DNA of 64,000 nt from the NCBI GenBank assembly GCA_934504345.1, contig CAKSVR010000003.1, forward strand, positions 39,119 through 103,118. The letters run 5' to 3'. The position numbers and the translations under genes were made by a program. This DNA is from an uncultured Agathobaculum sp. (GTDB lineage: Bacteria; Bacillota; Clostridia; Oscillospirales; Butyricicoccaceae). The notes beneath the pieces were generated by a model, which saw only the letters and a program-made list of their open reading frames with translations, searched no databases and was not told the origin of the DNA. Below, in pieces: positions 8,807 through 16,837 of the stretch. The first letter of the stretch is position 1, and every line of letters starts with the position of its first letter.

Positions 8807-9940
8807 ATGAACATTCTCTCCTCCATACGGCATTATCTTAAAAATACCGATCTGTATTTGATGGGTCTGGCGCTGGCGTGCTCGGTCTTTGGTATGCTGC
8901 TGATCTACTCGGCGACGCTCAATCCGGTGACGGCGCTGGACGGCTCGACCAAAAACCTGTATGTGCAGGGCGCGGCCATCGTGCTCGGACTGGCGGCGTT
9001 CGTGGCGCTCAGCCTGCTCGATCTGGAAAACGTCAGCGAGATGTGGCGGGCGTTCGTCATCGGCAACATTTTGCTGCAATTCCTGCTGTTCACGCCGCTT
9101 GGCACCGAGATAAACGGCCAGCGTGCATGGCTCAACCTCGGCATCACGAGTTTGCAGCCGGGTGAGCTCGGCAAGCTGATCTTCATCTTCACCATCGCGG
9201 CGCACATGATGGAGATCCGCGACCACATCACCGAATGGCGCGGTGTGTTCTCCGTCGGCCTGCACACGCTGGTGATGATGGGCGCGGTCGTGGTCCCGTC
9301 GGGCGACAGCGGCATGGCGATTCAGTATCTGATGATCGCGGCTATCATGATATTCTCGGCAGGTCTGCCGCTCAAGTGGCTGGGCATCGCGGCGGGCGCG
9401 GGCATTGCAAGCGTGCCGATTTTGTGGAATTTTGTGTTTAACGATTACCAGAAAACGCGAATCCTCGTGCTGTTCGACCCGTCTATCGATGTAGATACCT
9501 CGCGGCAGGCGACTTACGGCAAGATCGCCATCGGCTCCGGACGGTTTGCCGGAGAGGGCCTCACGCACGGTACGATGACCCAGATGCAGTACGTTCCGGA
9601 GAACCAGACTGACTATATTTTCTCGGTCGCAGGCGAGGAACTGGGCTTTCTGGGCTGTATGCTCATCATCCTGCTGCTGACACTGCTCATTTTGCGGCTG
9701 TTTTACGTCGCGTACCGCGCTTCTACGCCGTTTTCGTCGCTGCTGGCGGTCGGTGTCGGCGGTATGCTGCTGTTCCAGACGTTTATGAACATTTTCATGA
9801 ACGTCGGTCTGCTGCCGGTTATGGGCCTGACCCTGCCGTTCTTCTCCTACGGCGGTACGTCCATCGTGACGATGTACGCCGCGCTCGGCATCGCCGCCGG
9901 TGTCAGAATGCGGGAAAAGCCAAGCTGGCTGCAAAACTGA
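8807..9940 (+). CDS. rodA: SEDS-family peptidoglycan polymerase (RodA/FtsW-like)
   Basis: A 377-residue polytopic membrane protein of the FtsW/RodA/SpoVE family, the glycosyltransferases that polymerise lipid II with a partner class B PBP. Family signatures are QPGELGKL, VPENQTDYIFSV (with the functionally essential Asp of SEDS proteins) and the C-terminal LPFFSYGGTS. About ten membrane helices are evident. Length and the absence of a long cytoplasmic tail fit RodA (elongation) slightly better than FtsW, but no mreC/mreD or division gene is adjacent to decide. Start ATG 8807 has a weak upstream GAAAAGGG. The leader contains the ATTAGTAAT palindrome. Confidence 0.88.
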   Translation: MNILSSIRHYLKNTDLYLMGLALACSVFGMLLIYSATLNPVTALDGSTKNLYVQGAAIVLGLAAFVALSLLDLENVSEMWRAFVIGNILLQFLLFTPLGTEINGQRAWLNLGITSLQPGELGKLIFIFTIAAHMMEIRDHITEWRGVFSVGLHTLVMMGAVVVPSGDSGMAIQYLMIAAIMIFSAGLPLKWLGIAAGAGIASVPILWNFVFNDYQKTRILVLFDPSIDVDTSRQATYGKIAIGSGRFAGEGLTHGTMTQMQYVPENQTDYIFSVAGEELGFLGCMLIILLLTLLILRLFYVAYRASTPFSSLLAVGVGGMLLFQTFMNIFMNVGLLPVMGLTLPFFSYGGTSIVTMYAALGIAAGVRMREKPSWLQN

Positions 9941-9958
9941 CAAAGGCACACGCTGATA

Positions 9959-10086
9959 TGTAGGGAGGGGCACCCCAGGGCGGCTTCTCTTGCGGTTGCA
10001 CCGCAATTCACCTTCTGACCTCACCCCGCCGTTTTACGATGTGCAGACGGTTTACGCGGCGGGATGGGGTCATCCCGCCCTACAAA
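9959..10086. repeat. GGGATGACCCC palindromic repeat, copy 1
   Basis: Starts TGTAGGGAGGGGCACCCC and ends CGGCGGGATGGGGTCATCCC then GCCCTACA, so the two ends are inverted relative to each other. A related module lies at 39520-39636. It fills the gap between the SEDS gene and the HD gene. Confidence 0.6.
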
Positions 10087-10122
10087 TACGTTGCATTAAA
10101 ATGATAGAAAGGATTTTGCAAA

Positions 10123-10695
10123 ATGACCAGACAACAAGCATGGGAGCTTCTTCGCAAGTACAACGCCGAGCCGTTCCATCTGCGGCACGCGCTGACGGTC
10201 GAGGGTGTGATGCGGTATTTCGCCGAGCAGCGCGGATATGATGCGGATTTCTGGGGCATCGTCGGCCTGCTGCACGACATCGACTTTGAGCAGTGGCCCG
10301 AGCAGCACTGCATCAAGGCGCCCGAGCTGCTGCGCGAGGGCGGCGCGGATGAGGCGACCATCCACGCGGTATGCAGCCACGGCTGGGCCATCTGTGTGGA
10401 TATTAAGCCCGAGCACGAGATGGAAAAGCTGCTGTACGCGGCGGACGAGCTGACCGGCCTCATCGGTGCGGCAGCGCTCATGCGCCCGTCCAAGAGCGTG
10501 CAGGATATGGAGCTCAAGAGCCTGAAAAAGAAGTACAAGGACAAAAAGTTCGCGGCGGGCTGCTCGCGTGAAGTCATCGAGCGCGGCGCAGAGCTGTGCG
10601 GCCTGACACTCGAGGAGCTCTGGCAGCAAACACTGGATGCCATGCGGGCGTGTGAGGAATCCGTCAACGCGCAGATGGCGGAGATTGAAAAGTAA
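10123..10695 (+). CDS. HD-domain hydrolase
   Basis: A 190-residue soluble protein with an HD/HDIG metal-binding phosphohydrolase fold: His in FHLRHAL, the paired HD in GLLHDIDFEQWP, His in ICSHGW-like VCSHGWA, and Asp in YAADELTGLI. Small HD proteins of this type are common in Clostridia and probably act on a nucleotide or other phosphoester; the substrate is unknown. The ATG at 10123 follows AAAGGATTTTGCAAA. It stands alone between the repeat at 9959 and a terminator. Confidence 0.85.
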   Translation: MTRQQAWELLRKYNAEPFHLRHALTVEGVMRYFAEQRGYDADFWGIVGLLHDIDFEQWPEQHCIKAPELLREGGADEATIHAVCSHGWAICVDIKPEHEMEKLLYAADELTGLIGAAALMRPSKSVQDMELKSLKKKYKDKKFAAGCSREVIERGAELCGLTLEELWQQTLDAMRACEESVNAQMAEIEK

Positions 10696-10706
10696 TACGG
10701 ATACAA

Positions 10707-10741
10707 AAAGTGCTCTCTGCCGGTTGGGCAGGGAGCACTTT
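10707..10741 (+). terminator. Terminator hairpin of the HD gene
   Basis: AAAGTGCTCTCTGCC pairs with GGCAGGGAGCACTTT (15 bp, one G-T). The following T-run is short. Confidence 0.65.
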
Positions 10742-10807
10742 GCCTGTTCTGGAGAAGCCCACAAAATTACCGCTCGGATTCTGGTTACAATGTTTGTGGG
10801 ATACACC

Positions 10808-10836
10808 TTGATTTTTCCATGATAATAGAGTAATAT
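10808..10836 (+). promoter_or_regulatory. Promoter of a candidate non-coding RNA
   Basis: TTGATT, a 17-base spacer and TAATAT, in an AT-rich stretch after the preceding terminator. Confidence 0.6.
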
Positions 10837-10842
10837 GATAGT

Positions 10843-11068
10843 GGAAACGCAATTTAGCGGCAGCTTACAGGGTGTTACCAGCACCCTGTAAGCCTATGAA
10901 GAGTGCTAACCCACTCAACACAATGACCTTACGGCCACACCACAATCCCATTATACCCGCACTGCACCGGTTTTTCAAGCCCAATGCGCGGAGAATGGGT
11001 CTTATTGTGTTACGCTCTGATCTGGATTCAGGCGGTGTTGAGTTAAACGCTCGACACCGCTTTTTGCG
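10843..11068 (+). ncRNA. Candidate structured RNA (unidentified) or leader of the Cys-rich gene
   Basis: The unit starts from the promoter at 10808 and has no reading frame with a ribosome binding site. It contains a perfect 12-bp hairpin (GCTTACAGGGTG, 10863-10893). A long-range stem follows: AACACAAT and GACC near 10917 pair with GGTC and ATTGTGTT near 11000, extended by GAGTG with CGCTC. The unit closes with an intrinsic terminator (GCGGTGTTGAG with CTCGACACCGC and TTTTT, 11032-11065). It could be a free-standing small RNA, or a riboswitch-like leader with read-through into the gene at 11151. I do not recognise a known family. Confidence 0.45.
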
Positions 11069-11150
11069 TTTTCGGCAGAACCGGAGGCCCGGCCGGACAG
11101 CCGTTCGGCCGGTGTCCTCTGCTGTTGAAAACACAAAGGAGGAATCTGAA

Positions 11151-11342
11151 ATGAAAGACTATTACGGAAAATGCGGCTCTTGCAGGTACTGTGAGCTGGG
11201 AACGGCGTATACCAGCGCGTATTCGACCAGTTTCCAGTGCAGCCGCAACGGTTACAGCGTGAAAGCCGATGAGCCGCGCTGTAACCGGTACGAACCCGCC
11301 CTTGGCCGCTGCAATGACGATATTGCGCGGTATGACAGGTAA
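11151..11342 (+). CDS. Small Cys-rich (probable metal-binding) protein
   Basis: A 63-residue protein starting MKDYYGKCGSCRYCELG. Three Cys in CGSCRYC, plus one in FQCSRNG and one in PRCNRY, resemble a small zinc-binding module. Similar short proteins occur in gut Clostridia as hypothetical proteins; the function is unknown. The start is supported by AAAGGAGG 9 bases before the ATG. It is 12 bases upstream of the next gene and probably co-transcribed with it. Upstream lies the terminated candidate RNA (10843-11068), then a GGCCG/CGGCC hairpin near 11090. Confidence 0.75.
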   Translation: MKDYYGKCGSCRYCELGTAYTSAYSTSFQCSRNGYSVKADEPRCNRYEPALGRCNDDIARYDR

Positions 11343-11354
11343 GGGGTGAGCGCA

Positions 11355-12041
11355 ATGCAAGTACTCGTTGGTGGTCTGACGGTCGCTGTGATTTATTCGC
11401 TGGTATTTGCGTATATACGGCAGGAGGGGTTTGCATACAGCTTTACGGATAGCATGATAGTTGCGTTAGGCGCGATGGGCATTGCCTTTGTACTGTGGGT
11501 AGGCATGGGGATTGGCTTTGAGAATACATTGCCGTTTTGGCTCTATTATGCTGCGCTTTTAGCCATTAAGTCGGTTTTCAAATGGAGAAGTTGGTCCAAA
11601 ATCAAAAAAAGATCTGACTTGACATTTGAATCAGCGGAGTTGAAATTTCAGGAGTTGTGCTTGCTGATAAAAGATGTTGCTCATTTTGCGCAGAAGTATT
11701 ATCGCAGTCTGCATATATGCTGTGATGGCAGACAAATATTTGCAGCCTTGTATATTACCGAGGGAGATGAATTCATGAGGCAATGTCGGCGATTGAACGG
11801 TGCGCAGAATATAGGTACGGTTTTCTTTGAGGGGTATACTCCTGAATATGAGGGATTTTTCAACGATTTTCTATATTCGGGAACAATTGAGGATTGGGGG
11901 GTGCTGGGATACAGCAGCACATTTGAATTAGCCGATATTGAGGAATTTCGTATGATAACAAAACTAATGAAAAGCCATTATTCAAATTTGCACGAAATTT
12001 CGCAGAATGAATTCAGCATTAGTTTTGATTGTAAGCAATAA
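11355..12041 (+). CDS. Hypothetical membrane protein, AT-rich
   Basis: A 228-residue protein of unrecognised family. Residues 1-~70 contain two or three membrane segments (VLVGGLTVAVIYSLVFAYI and MIVALGAMGIAFVLWVGMG are clear). The rest is soluble and rich in aromatic and charged residues. The first part has normal base composition, while the soluble part (from about 11580) is much more AT-rich than its neighbours, suggesting recent acquisition or weak codon selection. I prefer ATG 11355 over GTG 11346 because AAGGGG lies 8 bases before the ATG. Translation is probably coupled to the Cys-rich gene. Confidence 0.7.
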   Translation: MQVLVGGLTVAVIYSLVFAYIRQEGFAYSFTDSMIVALGAMGIAFVLWVGMGIGFENTLPFWLYYAALLAIKSVFKWRSWSKIKKRSDLTFESAELKFQELCLLIKDVAHFAQKYYRSLHICCDGRQIFAALYITEGDEFMRQCRRLNGAQNIGTVFFEGYTPEYEGFFNDFLYSGTIEDWGVLGYSSTFELADIEEFRMITKLMKSHYSNLHEISQNEFSISFDCKQ

Positions 12042-12070
12042 CGCATCAATATATTGCACCAAAATGTAAC

Positions 12071-12109
12071 AACCGGGGTATTTGTAATATTACAAATGCC
12101 CCGGTTTCG
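12071..12109 (+). terminator. Terminator with 18-bp stem
   Basis: AACCGGGG plus ATTTGTAAT pairs with ATTACAAAT plus CCCCGGTT, one T-G pair in the middle. The palindrome has no obligatory loop, so it is nearly perfect. A short T-run follows. Confidence 0.75.
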
Positions 12110-12119
12110 TCATATTTCG

Positions 12120-12148
12120 TTGAAATGCGGCCGAATTTGTGATAGAAT
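12120..12148 (+). promoter_or_regulatory. Promoter of the amidase gene
   Basis: TTGAAA, a 17-base spacer and TAGAAT. The -10 box is about 70 bases before the ATG. Confidence 0.65.
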
Positions 12149-12219
12149 ACCATCGACAGTATCCCAAAGGGGGAATTGTATGCACACAACCGGCGGAACA
12201 GCATTGGAGGTTTTTACAT

Positions 12220-14031
12220 ATGCGTTTCAAACGGATAGCCGCGGCGTTTCTGTGCGCGGCGATATACATGACAGCGGGCGCGGCAGCCGCAGAACTGCCG
12301 CAGGACACGGCGGGGCCTGAGCAGACGCTCGTTCAGGATCTGCCCATCGCGCGGGCGGCCGTTGCGGCGGCGAAAACAACGCACGCATTTCAGCTCAACG
12401 GCAAAACGGTGACAAACCCGCAGGCGTACCTGATAAACAAGTACAACTACTTCAAGCTGCGCGATGTGGCGTATCTGCTGCGCGATTCTACTGCGGAATT
12501 TGAGGTTTCGTGGGAGAAATCCACCAACGTCATCACGCTGACGACCGGAAAAAAATACACGGCGGTCGGCGGCGAGCTGAACACCAAGGCACTTTCGAGC
12601 GCCACCGGCAACACCACCTCGGCTGCTGTTAAGGTGGACGGCAAGACTGTGGTGTTCAACGGCTACATCATCAACGGCAACAACTACTACAAGATTGCAG
12701 ACATGGCTTCCGCACTCGGCTTTACGGCGGATTACGACACGAAAAGCCGCACGGTTTCGCTCAAAACGCCGTCTGTCAATCCGGAAACGCCCATACCGAC
12801 CGTATTCACGCCGGGCGTATACCGTGTCAACGTCAACTCGGTGCTGACTGTGCGAAGCGGCCCGGGCACGAGCTATTCCGAGGTCGGTGAGTACGCGAAG
12901 AACGCGAACGTCATCGTGGACAGCCTCTCGAACGGCTGGGCGCATCTGCTCGACAGCGCGGGCGGCAGCGGGCGTTATTGCAGCGCGGATTATCTGGTGC
13001 GCGTGCGTGATTATAACGCCGCCGCGGACACACAGACCGAGCCGACCCAATCGACACCGAGCACACCGACAACACCGTCCACACCGACAACACCGACAGA
13101 GCCAACAACACCGACAACACCGACAGAGCCGACGACACCCGCCGAGCCCACCGCGCCGGACACCCCGGCGGAAACGTTCACGACCGGCGTATACCGCGTG
13201 AATGTGGAAACCACGCTGTCCGTCCGCTCGGGTGCGAGCACCTCGGCCACGCTGGTGGGTCTGCTGCCCGCCAATGCGGAGATCGTGGTGGACAAGATTT
13301 CGAACGGCTGGGCGCACCTGCTGGACACCTCTTCTGCTACCGGCCGCTGGTGCAGCGCGGACTATCTGGTGCGCGTGAGCGACTATACCGGTGACGGCGA
13401 ACCGGACGATCCGGTGCTGCCGCCGCGCACGAGCCATCTGGACGGCGTGATGACGGTCATCATCGATCCGGGCCACGGCGGTACGGATGTCGGCGCGAAC
13501 AACGGCGGTTCGCTGGATGAGAAGCACGTTAATCTGTATGTGGCGCAGTACCTCAAGCAGTATCTTGAGGCGGCGGGCGCAAAGGTCATCATGGTGCGCG
13601 ACACGCTCGAGGAGGGCAGCGACCTGACTCTGCGCGGCGAGGTGATGGAGAAATACGTCGCTACGGCGGACCTGTTCTTCAGCATCCACCACAACGCGGC
13701 GAACACCACGGCGCGCGGCGCGGAGATCCTCGCGCAGATCGCGGACAAGAACGGCGGCCCGACCAAGATACTGGCACAGGCACTGCTCGACGAATACGCA
13801 AAGCTGGGAGTTCCGATCCGGCAGATCGTATTCCGCGAGGGCAGCCACGGCGATTACTACTACACCAATCGTGCGGCGGCCTCGCTGTTCATGCCGGCGC
13901 TGACGAGCGAGTTCTGCTTCATCGATAATACCGAGGACCAGAAGTTCATCGACAGCGATGCCGACTGGCAGGCACAGGCACGGGCACAGTGCAATGCGAT
14001 CTTGTACTACTTCTCGCAGGTGGAATATTAA
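12220..14031 (+). CDS. Secreted N-acetylmuramoyl-L-alanine amidase with SH3 domains
   Basis: A 603-residue exported cell-wall hydrolase. In order: signal peptide (about 1-26, ending AAAA), a copper-amine-oxidase N-terminal-like repeat region (about 50-190; surface attachment in related proteins), a bacterial SH3 domain (about 197-265), a Thr/Pro/Glu linker built from ACACCGACA DNA repeats (about 270-318), a second SH3 domain (about 323-390) and a C-terminal Amidase_3 zinc domain (about 407-603). Zinc ligands are His in DPGHGG (residue 419), His in SIHHNA and Glu in TSEFCF. It cleaves the amide bond between MurNAc and L-Ala. The ATG at 12220 follows TTGGAGG and gives the signal peptide; the open extension upstream does not. 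Confidence 0.93.
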   Translation: MRFKRIAAAFLCAAIYMTAGAAAAELPQDTAGPEQTLVQDLPIARAAVAAAKTTHAFQLNGKTVTNPQAYLINKYNYFKLRDVAYLLRDSTAEFEVSWEKSTNVITLTTGKKYTAVGGELNTKALSSATGNTTSAAVKVDGKTVVFNGYIINGNNYYKIADMASALGFTADYDTKSRTVSLKTPSVNPETPIPTVFTPGVYRVNVNSVLTVRSGPGTSYSEVGEYAKNANVIVDSLSNGWAHLLDSAGGSGRYCSADYLVRVRDYNAAADTQTEPTQSTPSTPTTPSTPTTPTEPTTPTTPTEPTTPAEPTAPDTPAETFTTGVYRVNVETTLSVRSGASTSATLVGLLPANAEIVVDKISNGWAHLLDTSSATGRWCSADYLVRVSDYTGDGEPDDPVLPPRTSHLDGVMTVIIDPGHGGTDVGANNGGSLDEKHVNLYVAQYLKQYLEAAGAKVIMVRDTLEEGSDLTLRGEVMEKYVATADLFFSIHHNAANTTARGAEILAQIADKNGGPTKILAQALLDEYAKLGVPIRQIVFREGSHGDYYYTNRAAASLFMPALTSEFCFIDNTEDQKFIDSDADWQAQARAQCNAILYYFSQVEY

Positions 14032-14262
14032 GGCAATGCCGCATAATTAAACAAGAGTGATTTGCGAGTAAATTTTGCGTACTGACGAGGCACAGTTTTG
14101 CGGTAATACTTGATGTATTACCGTGAAACTTCGGCAGCGCGGACGGAACTCGCGCAAGGAACCGAAGCCGAAGTAAGGACACAAAATTTCCGCAAAGCAC
14201 CGCGGCAGTGCGACCGGAGCCTGCACAAGGAGCCGCGGCTTTAATTGTGCGGTGTTGCCTTA
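14030..14262 (-). repeat. MITE-like TIR element, copy A
   Basis: Terminal inverted repeats of the type AAGGCAAYRCCGCAYAATT bound a 233-base hairpin-rich element with no reading frame. It is inverted relative to copy C (53618) and nearly identical over its length, apart from an extra ~30 bases near the right end. An inner palindrome is centred on GTAATAC/GTATTAC. The left end begins at the amidase stop codon (TTAAGGC) and the right end reads GCCTTAA, so TTAA or TA may be the target site. Confidence 0.75.
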
Positions 14263-14272
14263 AGCAGACAAA

Positions 14273-14306
14273 AGCAAAACCGCGTCGGCTGACGGCGCGG
14301 TTTGCT
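14273..14306 (+). terminator. Hairpin after the amidase gene and repeat
   Basis: AGCAAAACCGCG pairs with CGCGGTTTGCT, one A bulged, around an inner GTC/GAC stem. There is no T-run, so termination is uncertain. Confidence 0.4.
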
Positions 14307-14332
14307 GCAAGACAGGGACAGGAGTGTTTATT

Positions 14333-14737
14333 ATGACAGAACGGGCAAAGCTGGCACAGGAGTTTCACGATCAGGGCTATAACTGTGCACAGGCAGTCGC
14401 GTGTGCGTACTGCGATCTGGTGGGACTGGACAAGGACACCGCCTACCGCATGGCCGAGGGCTTCGGCTTCGGCATGGGCTGCATGGAGATGTGCGGCGCA
14501 CTGAGCGGCGCGTTCATGCTGGCCGGCATGAGGAACAGCGCGGGCATCGAAAAGCCGGGCACGACCAAGGGCCAGACCTACAAGCGGGTCAAGGCGCTCA
14601 AGGAGGCGTTCGAGGCGAAAAACGGCGCGTACCTGTGCCGCGAGCTCAAGGGCGTGACGGACGGCAATGTGCGCCGCTCGTGCCCGGGCTGCATCGAGGA
14701 TGCGTGCGAGCTGATCGAGGCTTATCTCGCAGAGTGA
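14333..14737 (+). CDS. C_GCAxxG_C_C family redox-type protein
   Basis: A 134-residue soluble protein carrying the C_GCAxxG_C_C pattern: Cys in GYNCAQAV, GFGMGCMEMCGALSGA, and the C-terminal CRELKG and RRSCPGCIEDAC. The conserved Cys suggest redox or metal chemistry. Members are widespread in anaerobes, often near redox enzymes, but no reaction is established. Start ATG 14333 has AGGAG 8 bases upstream; a GTG three codons earlier is less likely. It stands alone between copy A and a bidirectional terminator. Confidence 0.85.
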   Translation: MTERAKLAQEFHDQGYNCAQAVACAYCDLVGLDKDTAYRMAEGFGFGMGCMEMCGALSGAFMLAGMRNSAGIEKPGTTKGQTYKRVKALKEAFEAKNGAYLCRELKGVTDGNVRRSCPGCIEDACELIEAYLAE

Positions 14738-14738
14738 T

Positions 14739-14776
14739 AGAGAACCCCCGTTCTCCGTGGAGAACGGGGGTTCTCT
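14739..14776. terminator. Bidirectional terminator
   Basis: AGAGAACCCCCGTTCT pairs perfectly with AGAACGGGGGTTCTCT around CCGTGG (16 bp). It separates two convergent genes. The flanking T-runs are weak. Confidence 0.75.
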
Positions 14777-14800
14777 ATATTGAATCCGTGATCCGTTCCG

Positions 14801-15769
14801 TCAAAGCTTAAACTTCGGAAAATACTTTTTGACGAACGGAATATCCTTTACCTTGAAGGTTTTGCCATTCAGATATTGCAGTGCACCGGCATCCTGCGCG
14901 AAGCGGAACGTGAGGGAATAGGCATACAGAGCCTGTCCGGTTTCGCCGTAGGGACGGTTGAGCTCGTTCGTGCCGTACTTGCCGTCGCCGAGCAGCGGGC
15001 AGCCGATAGAGGCCATATGGGCGCGGATCTGGTGCGTGCGGCCGGTCAGCAGCTCGCACTCAACGAGCGACAGTTTCCCCTGGGAGGCCAGTGTGCGGTA
15101 GCGCGTGCGTGCGGTCTTTGCACCGGGAACACGGGTTTTGTGCAGCGTGACCTGCTTGCGCTTCTCGTCGCGCCGGAGAAAATTCTCGATCAGGCCCTCG
15201 GGCGGCTTGGGACGGCCATGGACGATGCACAGATAGCGCTTTTCCATCTCGCGGTCCTTGATCTTGTCGTTCAGGATACGCAGCGCCTCGGCGGTCTTGG
15301 CCGCGATGACGATGCCGCCGGTGTTGCGGTCGATGCGGTTGCACAGCGCAGGCGCGAACGAAGCCGCATCATCCGGATCCCATGCGCCGGACAGGAACAG
15401 ATACGCCTGGATATGCGCGATGAGCGTATCCGTATCGCCGTGTTCGTCTGCATGGACGACCATGCCGGGCGCCTTGTCCGCAAGGAGGATGTGCTCATCC
15501 TCATACACCACGCGCACGCGCGGCGCTGTGATGCGGCGGAACGCCTCCTCTTCTTTGGGTGCATCGAAGTATTCGTCATTTAGGTACAGCTGCACGGAAT
15601 CGCCCTCGGCGAGCTTGTAGGCGGCCTCGGTGCGCTTGTTGTTCACCTTGATACGCTTCAGGCGAAGATATTTGTGCATCATGCCGCCGGATAAGAGCGG
15701 CACGGCTTTCTCTAAAAATTTATTCAGGCGTTGTCCGCTGTCGTTTTTTGTGATATAATATTCTCTCAA
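14801..15769 (-). CDS. RluA-family 23S rRNA pseudouridine synthase
   Basis: A 322-residue cytoplasmic RNA-modifying enzyme. An N-terminal S4 RNA-binding domain (about 12-70) is followed by the RluC/RluD-type catalytic domain. The catalytic Asp is in NRIDRNTGG (family consensus HRLDRxTSG), with GRTHQIRAHM as the second signature. Which uridines it modifies is not predictable. The start codon is TTG at 15769: AAGGA lies 9 bases upstream and no ATG or GTG fits. A TATACT is present in the leader on the minus strand near 15817. Confidence 0.92.
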   Translation of the reverse strand: MREYYITKNDSGQRLNKFLEKAVPLLSGGMMHKYLRLKRIKVNNKRTEAAYKLAEGDSVQLYLNDEYFDAPKEEEAFRRITAPRVRVVYEDEHILLADKAPGMVVHADEHGDTDTLIAHIQAYLFLSGAWDPDDAASFAPALCNRIDRNTGGIVIAAKTAEALRILNDKIKDREMEKRYLCIVHGRPKPPEGLIENFLRRDEKRKQVTLHKTRVPGAKTARTRYRTLASQGKLSLVECELLTGRTHQIRAHMASIGCPLLGDGKYGTNELNRPYGETGQALYAYSLTFRFAQDAGALQYLNGKTFKVKDIPFVKKYFPKFKL

Positions 15770-15890
15770 GGCAGAGTATCCTTTTCCGTTGATTTGCCCG
15801 TTTGGGTACGTTCAGTATAGCGCATTTTCCGAAAAAAGAAAAGCATATGCGGACGGTTCGGAAAAATACCGTGTTTTATCGATTTTTCGG

Positions 15891-15920
15891 TTGACAAAGT
15901 CTGTTTGTTTGTAGTATACT
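15891..15920 (+). promoter_or_regulatory. Promoter of DUF177-rpmF
   Basis: Consensus TTGACA, an 18-base spacer and TATACT. The start site is about 20 bases before the ATG. Confidence 0.85.
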
Positions 15921-15944
15921 ATCTTAGTACCATGTGAGGTTGAC

Positions 15945-16454
15945 ATGAAGATTGACTTAAAAAAGCTGAATGCATCCGCTCACGCCTCGATCCCGTTCGA
16001 TGAAACGATCGATCTGACGGATGAAAAGCTCTACGGCGCAAAGCCGTTTCAAAGCCCTGTCCACATCAAAGGCGAGGTTTCGAATGACAGCGGTGTGGTT
16101 CGTCTGGTCGGCGCGATCGACACGATCTATTCCACCGAGTGTTCCCGCTGCCTGAAGCCGCTGGAGATCCCGCTCTCTGCGGAGGCCGATATGATCCTGT
16201 CGGACGACCCGGAGGCGGAGGAAGAGGACGATCTTTTTGTACTGACCAGCGACAGCGTGGATCCTGCGGACGTATTGGTGCCGGCATTGATCCTGCAGGT
16301 ACAGATGACCTATCTGTGCAAAGAGGACTGCAAAGGCCTCTGTCCGCACTGCGGCGCCGACCGCAATGTGACCGACTGCGATTGCGATAAAAAGCAGATC
16401 GATCCGCGATTTGCCGCGCTGCGCGCCCTGCTCGATTCCGACAAGGGCGAATGA
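15945..16454 (+). CDS. DUF177 (YceD-like) protein
   Basis: A 169-residue soluble protein with the family's paired Cys: ECSRCLKPL in the middle and LCKEDCKGLCPHCGADRN near the C-terminus, with an acidic linker between. It is conserved directly upstream of rpmF across bacteria. Related proteins (YceD, plant DUF177A) are linked to 23S rRNA or ribosome assembly. Here it is 44 bases before rpmF, under a strong promoter, with a short leader (GAGG 5 bases before the ATG). Confidence 0.9.
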   Translation: MKIDLKKLNASAHASIPFDETIDLTDEKLYGAKPFQSPVHIKGEVSNDSGVVRLVGAIDTIYSTECSRCLKPLEIPLSAEADMILSDDPEAEEEDDLFVLTSDSVDPADVLVPALILQVQMTYLCKEDCKGLCPHCGADRNVTDCDCDKKQIDPRFAALRALLDSDKGE

Positions 16455-16498
16455 GATTCGTATAAAAATAAGACGATAGAGTAGGAGGTGTATCCAAC

Positions 16499-16684
16499 AT
16501 GGCAGTACCTAAGGGTAAAATTTCTAAGGCACGCCGCGACAAGCGTCGTAACTCCCACTGGAAGCTCTCTCTGCCCGGCATGGCTAAGTGCCCGAAGTGC
16601 GGCGAGATGAAGCTGGCGCACAGAATGTGCAAGGCCTGCGGCTATTACAACGGTCGCGAGGTTAAGTCCGTTAAGGAAGCGTAA
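16499..16684 (+). CDS. rpmF: 50S ribosomal protein L32
   Basis: A 61-residue protein of standard length, [17 protein letters not shown] at the N-terminus, with a four-Cys zinc ribbon (CPKCGE and CKACGY). TAGGAGGTG lies about 8 bases before the ATG. It is the second gene of the DUF177-rpmF unit and ends at a strong terminator. The intact Cys set makes it the zinc-binding form. Confidence 0.98.
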   Translation: MAVPKGKISKARRDKRRNSHWKLSLPGMAKCPKCGEMKLAHRMCKACGYYNGREVKSVKEA

Positions 16685-16703
16685 GCCTTAAAACAGAACA
16701 GGA

Positions 16704-16741
16704 AAAATGGAGAAAGCTGTCCGGCCTTCTCCATTTTTTTT
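16704..16741 (+). terminator. Terminator of DUF177-rpmF
   Basis: AAAATGGAGAA pairs with TTCTCCATTTT and runs into a long T-tract. Confidence 0.9.
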
Positions 16742-16837
16742 CAGGTTTACGCACAAAGGCATATTCTATATTTAACGAATTTAGATATTGCATTTTCATC
16801 ATAAATGTCTTAAACTGACCTTGAAGGAGGGAAAACT

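Noticed and set aside
10843..11068. A second 6S RNA or SRP RNA
   Set aside because: The perfect 5' hairpin and the lack of the closing stem and bubble layout do not fit 6S; the SRP GGAAGG-type tetraloop core is absent. Left as unidentified.
13045..13140. Tandem ACACCGACA repeat as a mobile or CRISPR-type repeat
   Set aside because: It is inside the amidase frame and encodes the Thr/Pro linker between the two SH3 domains.
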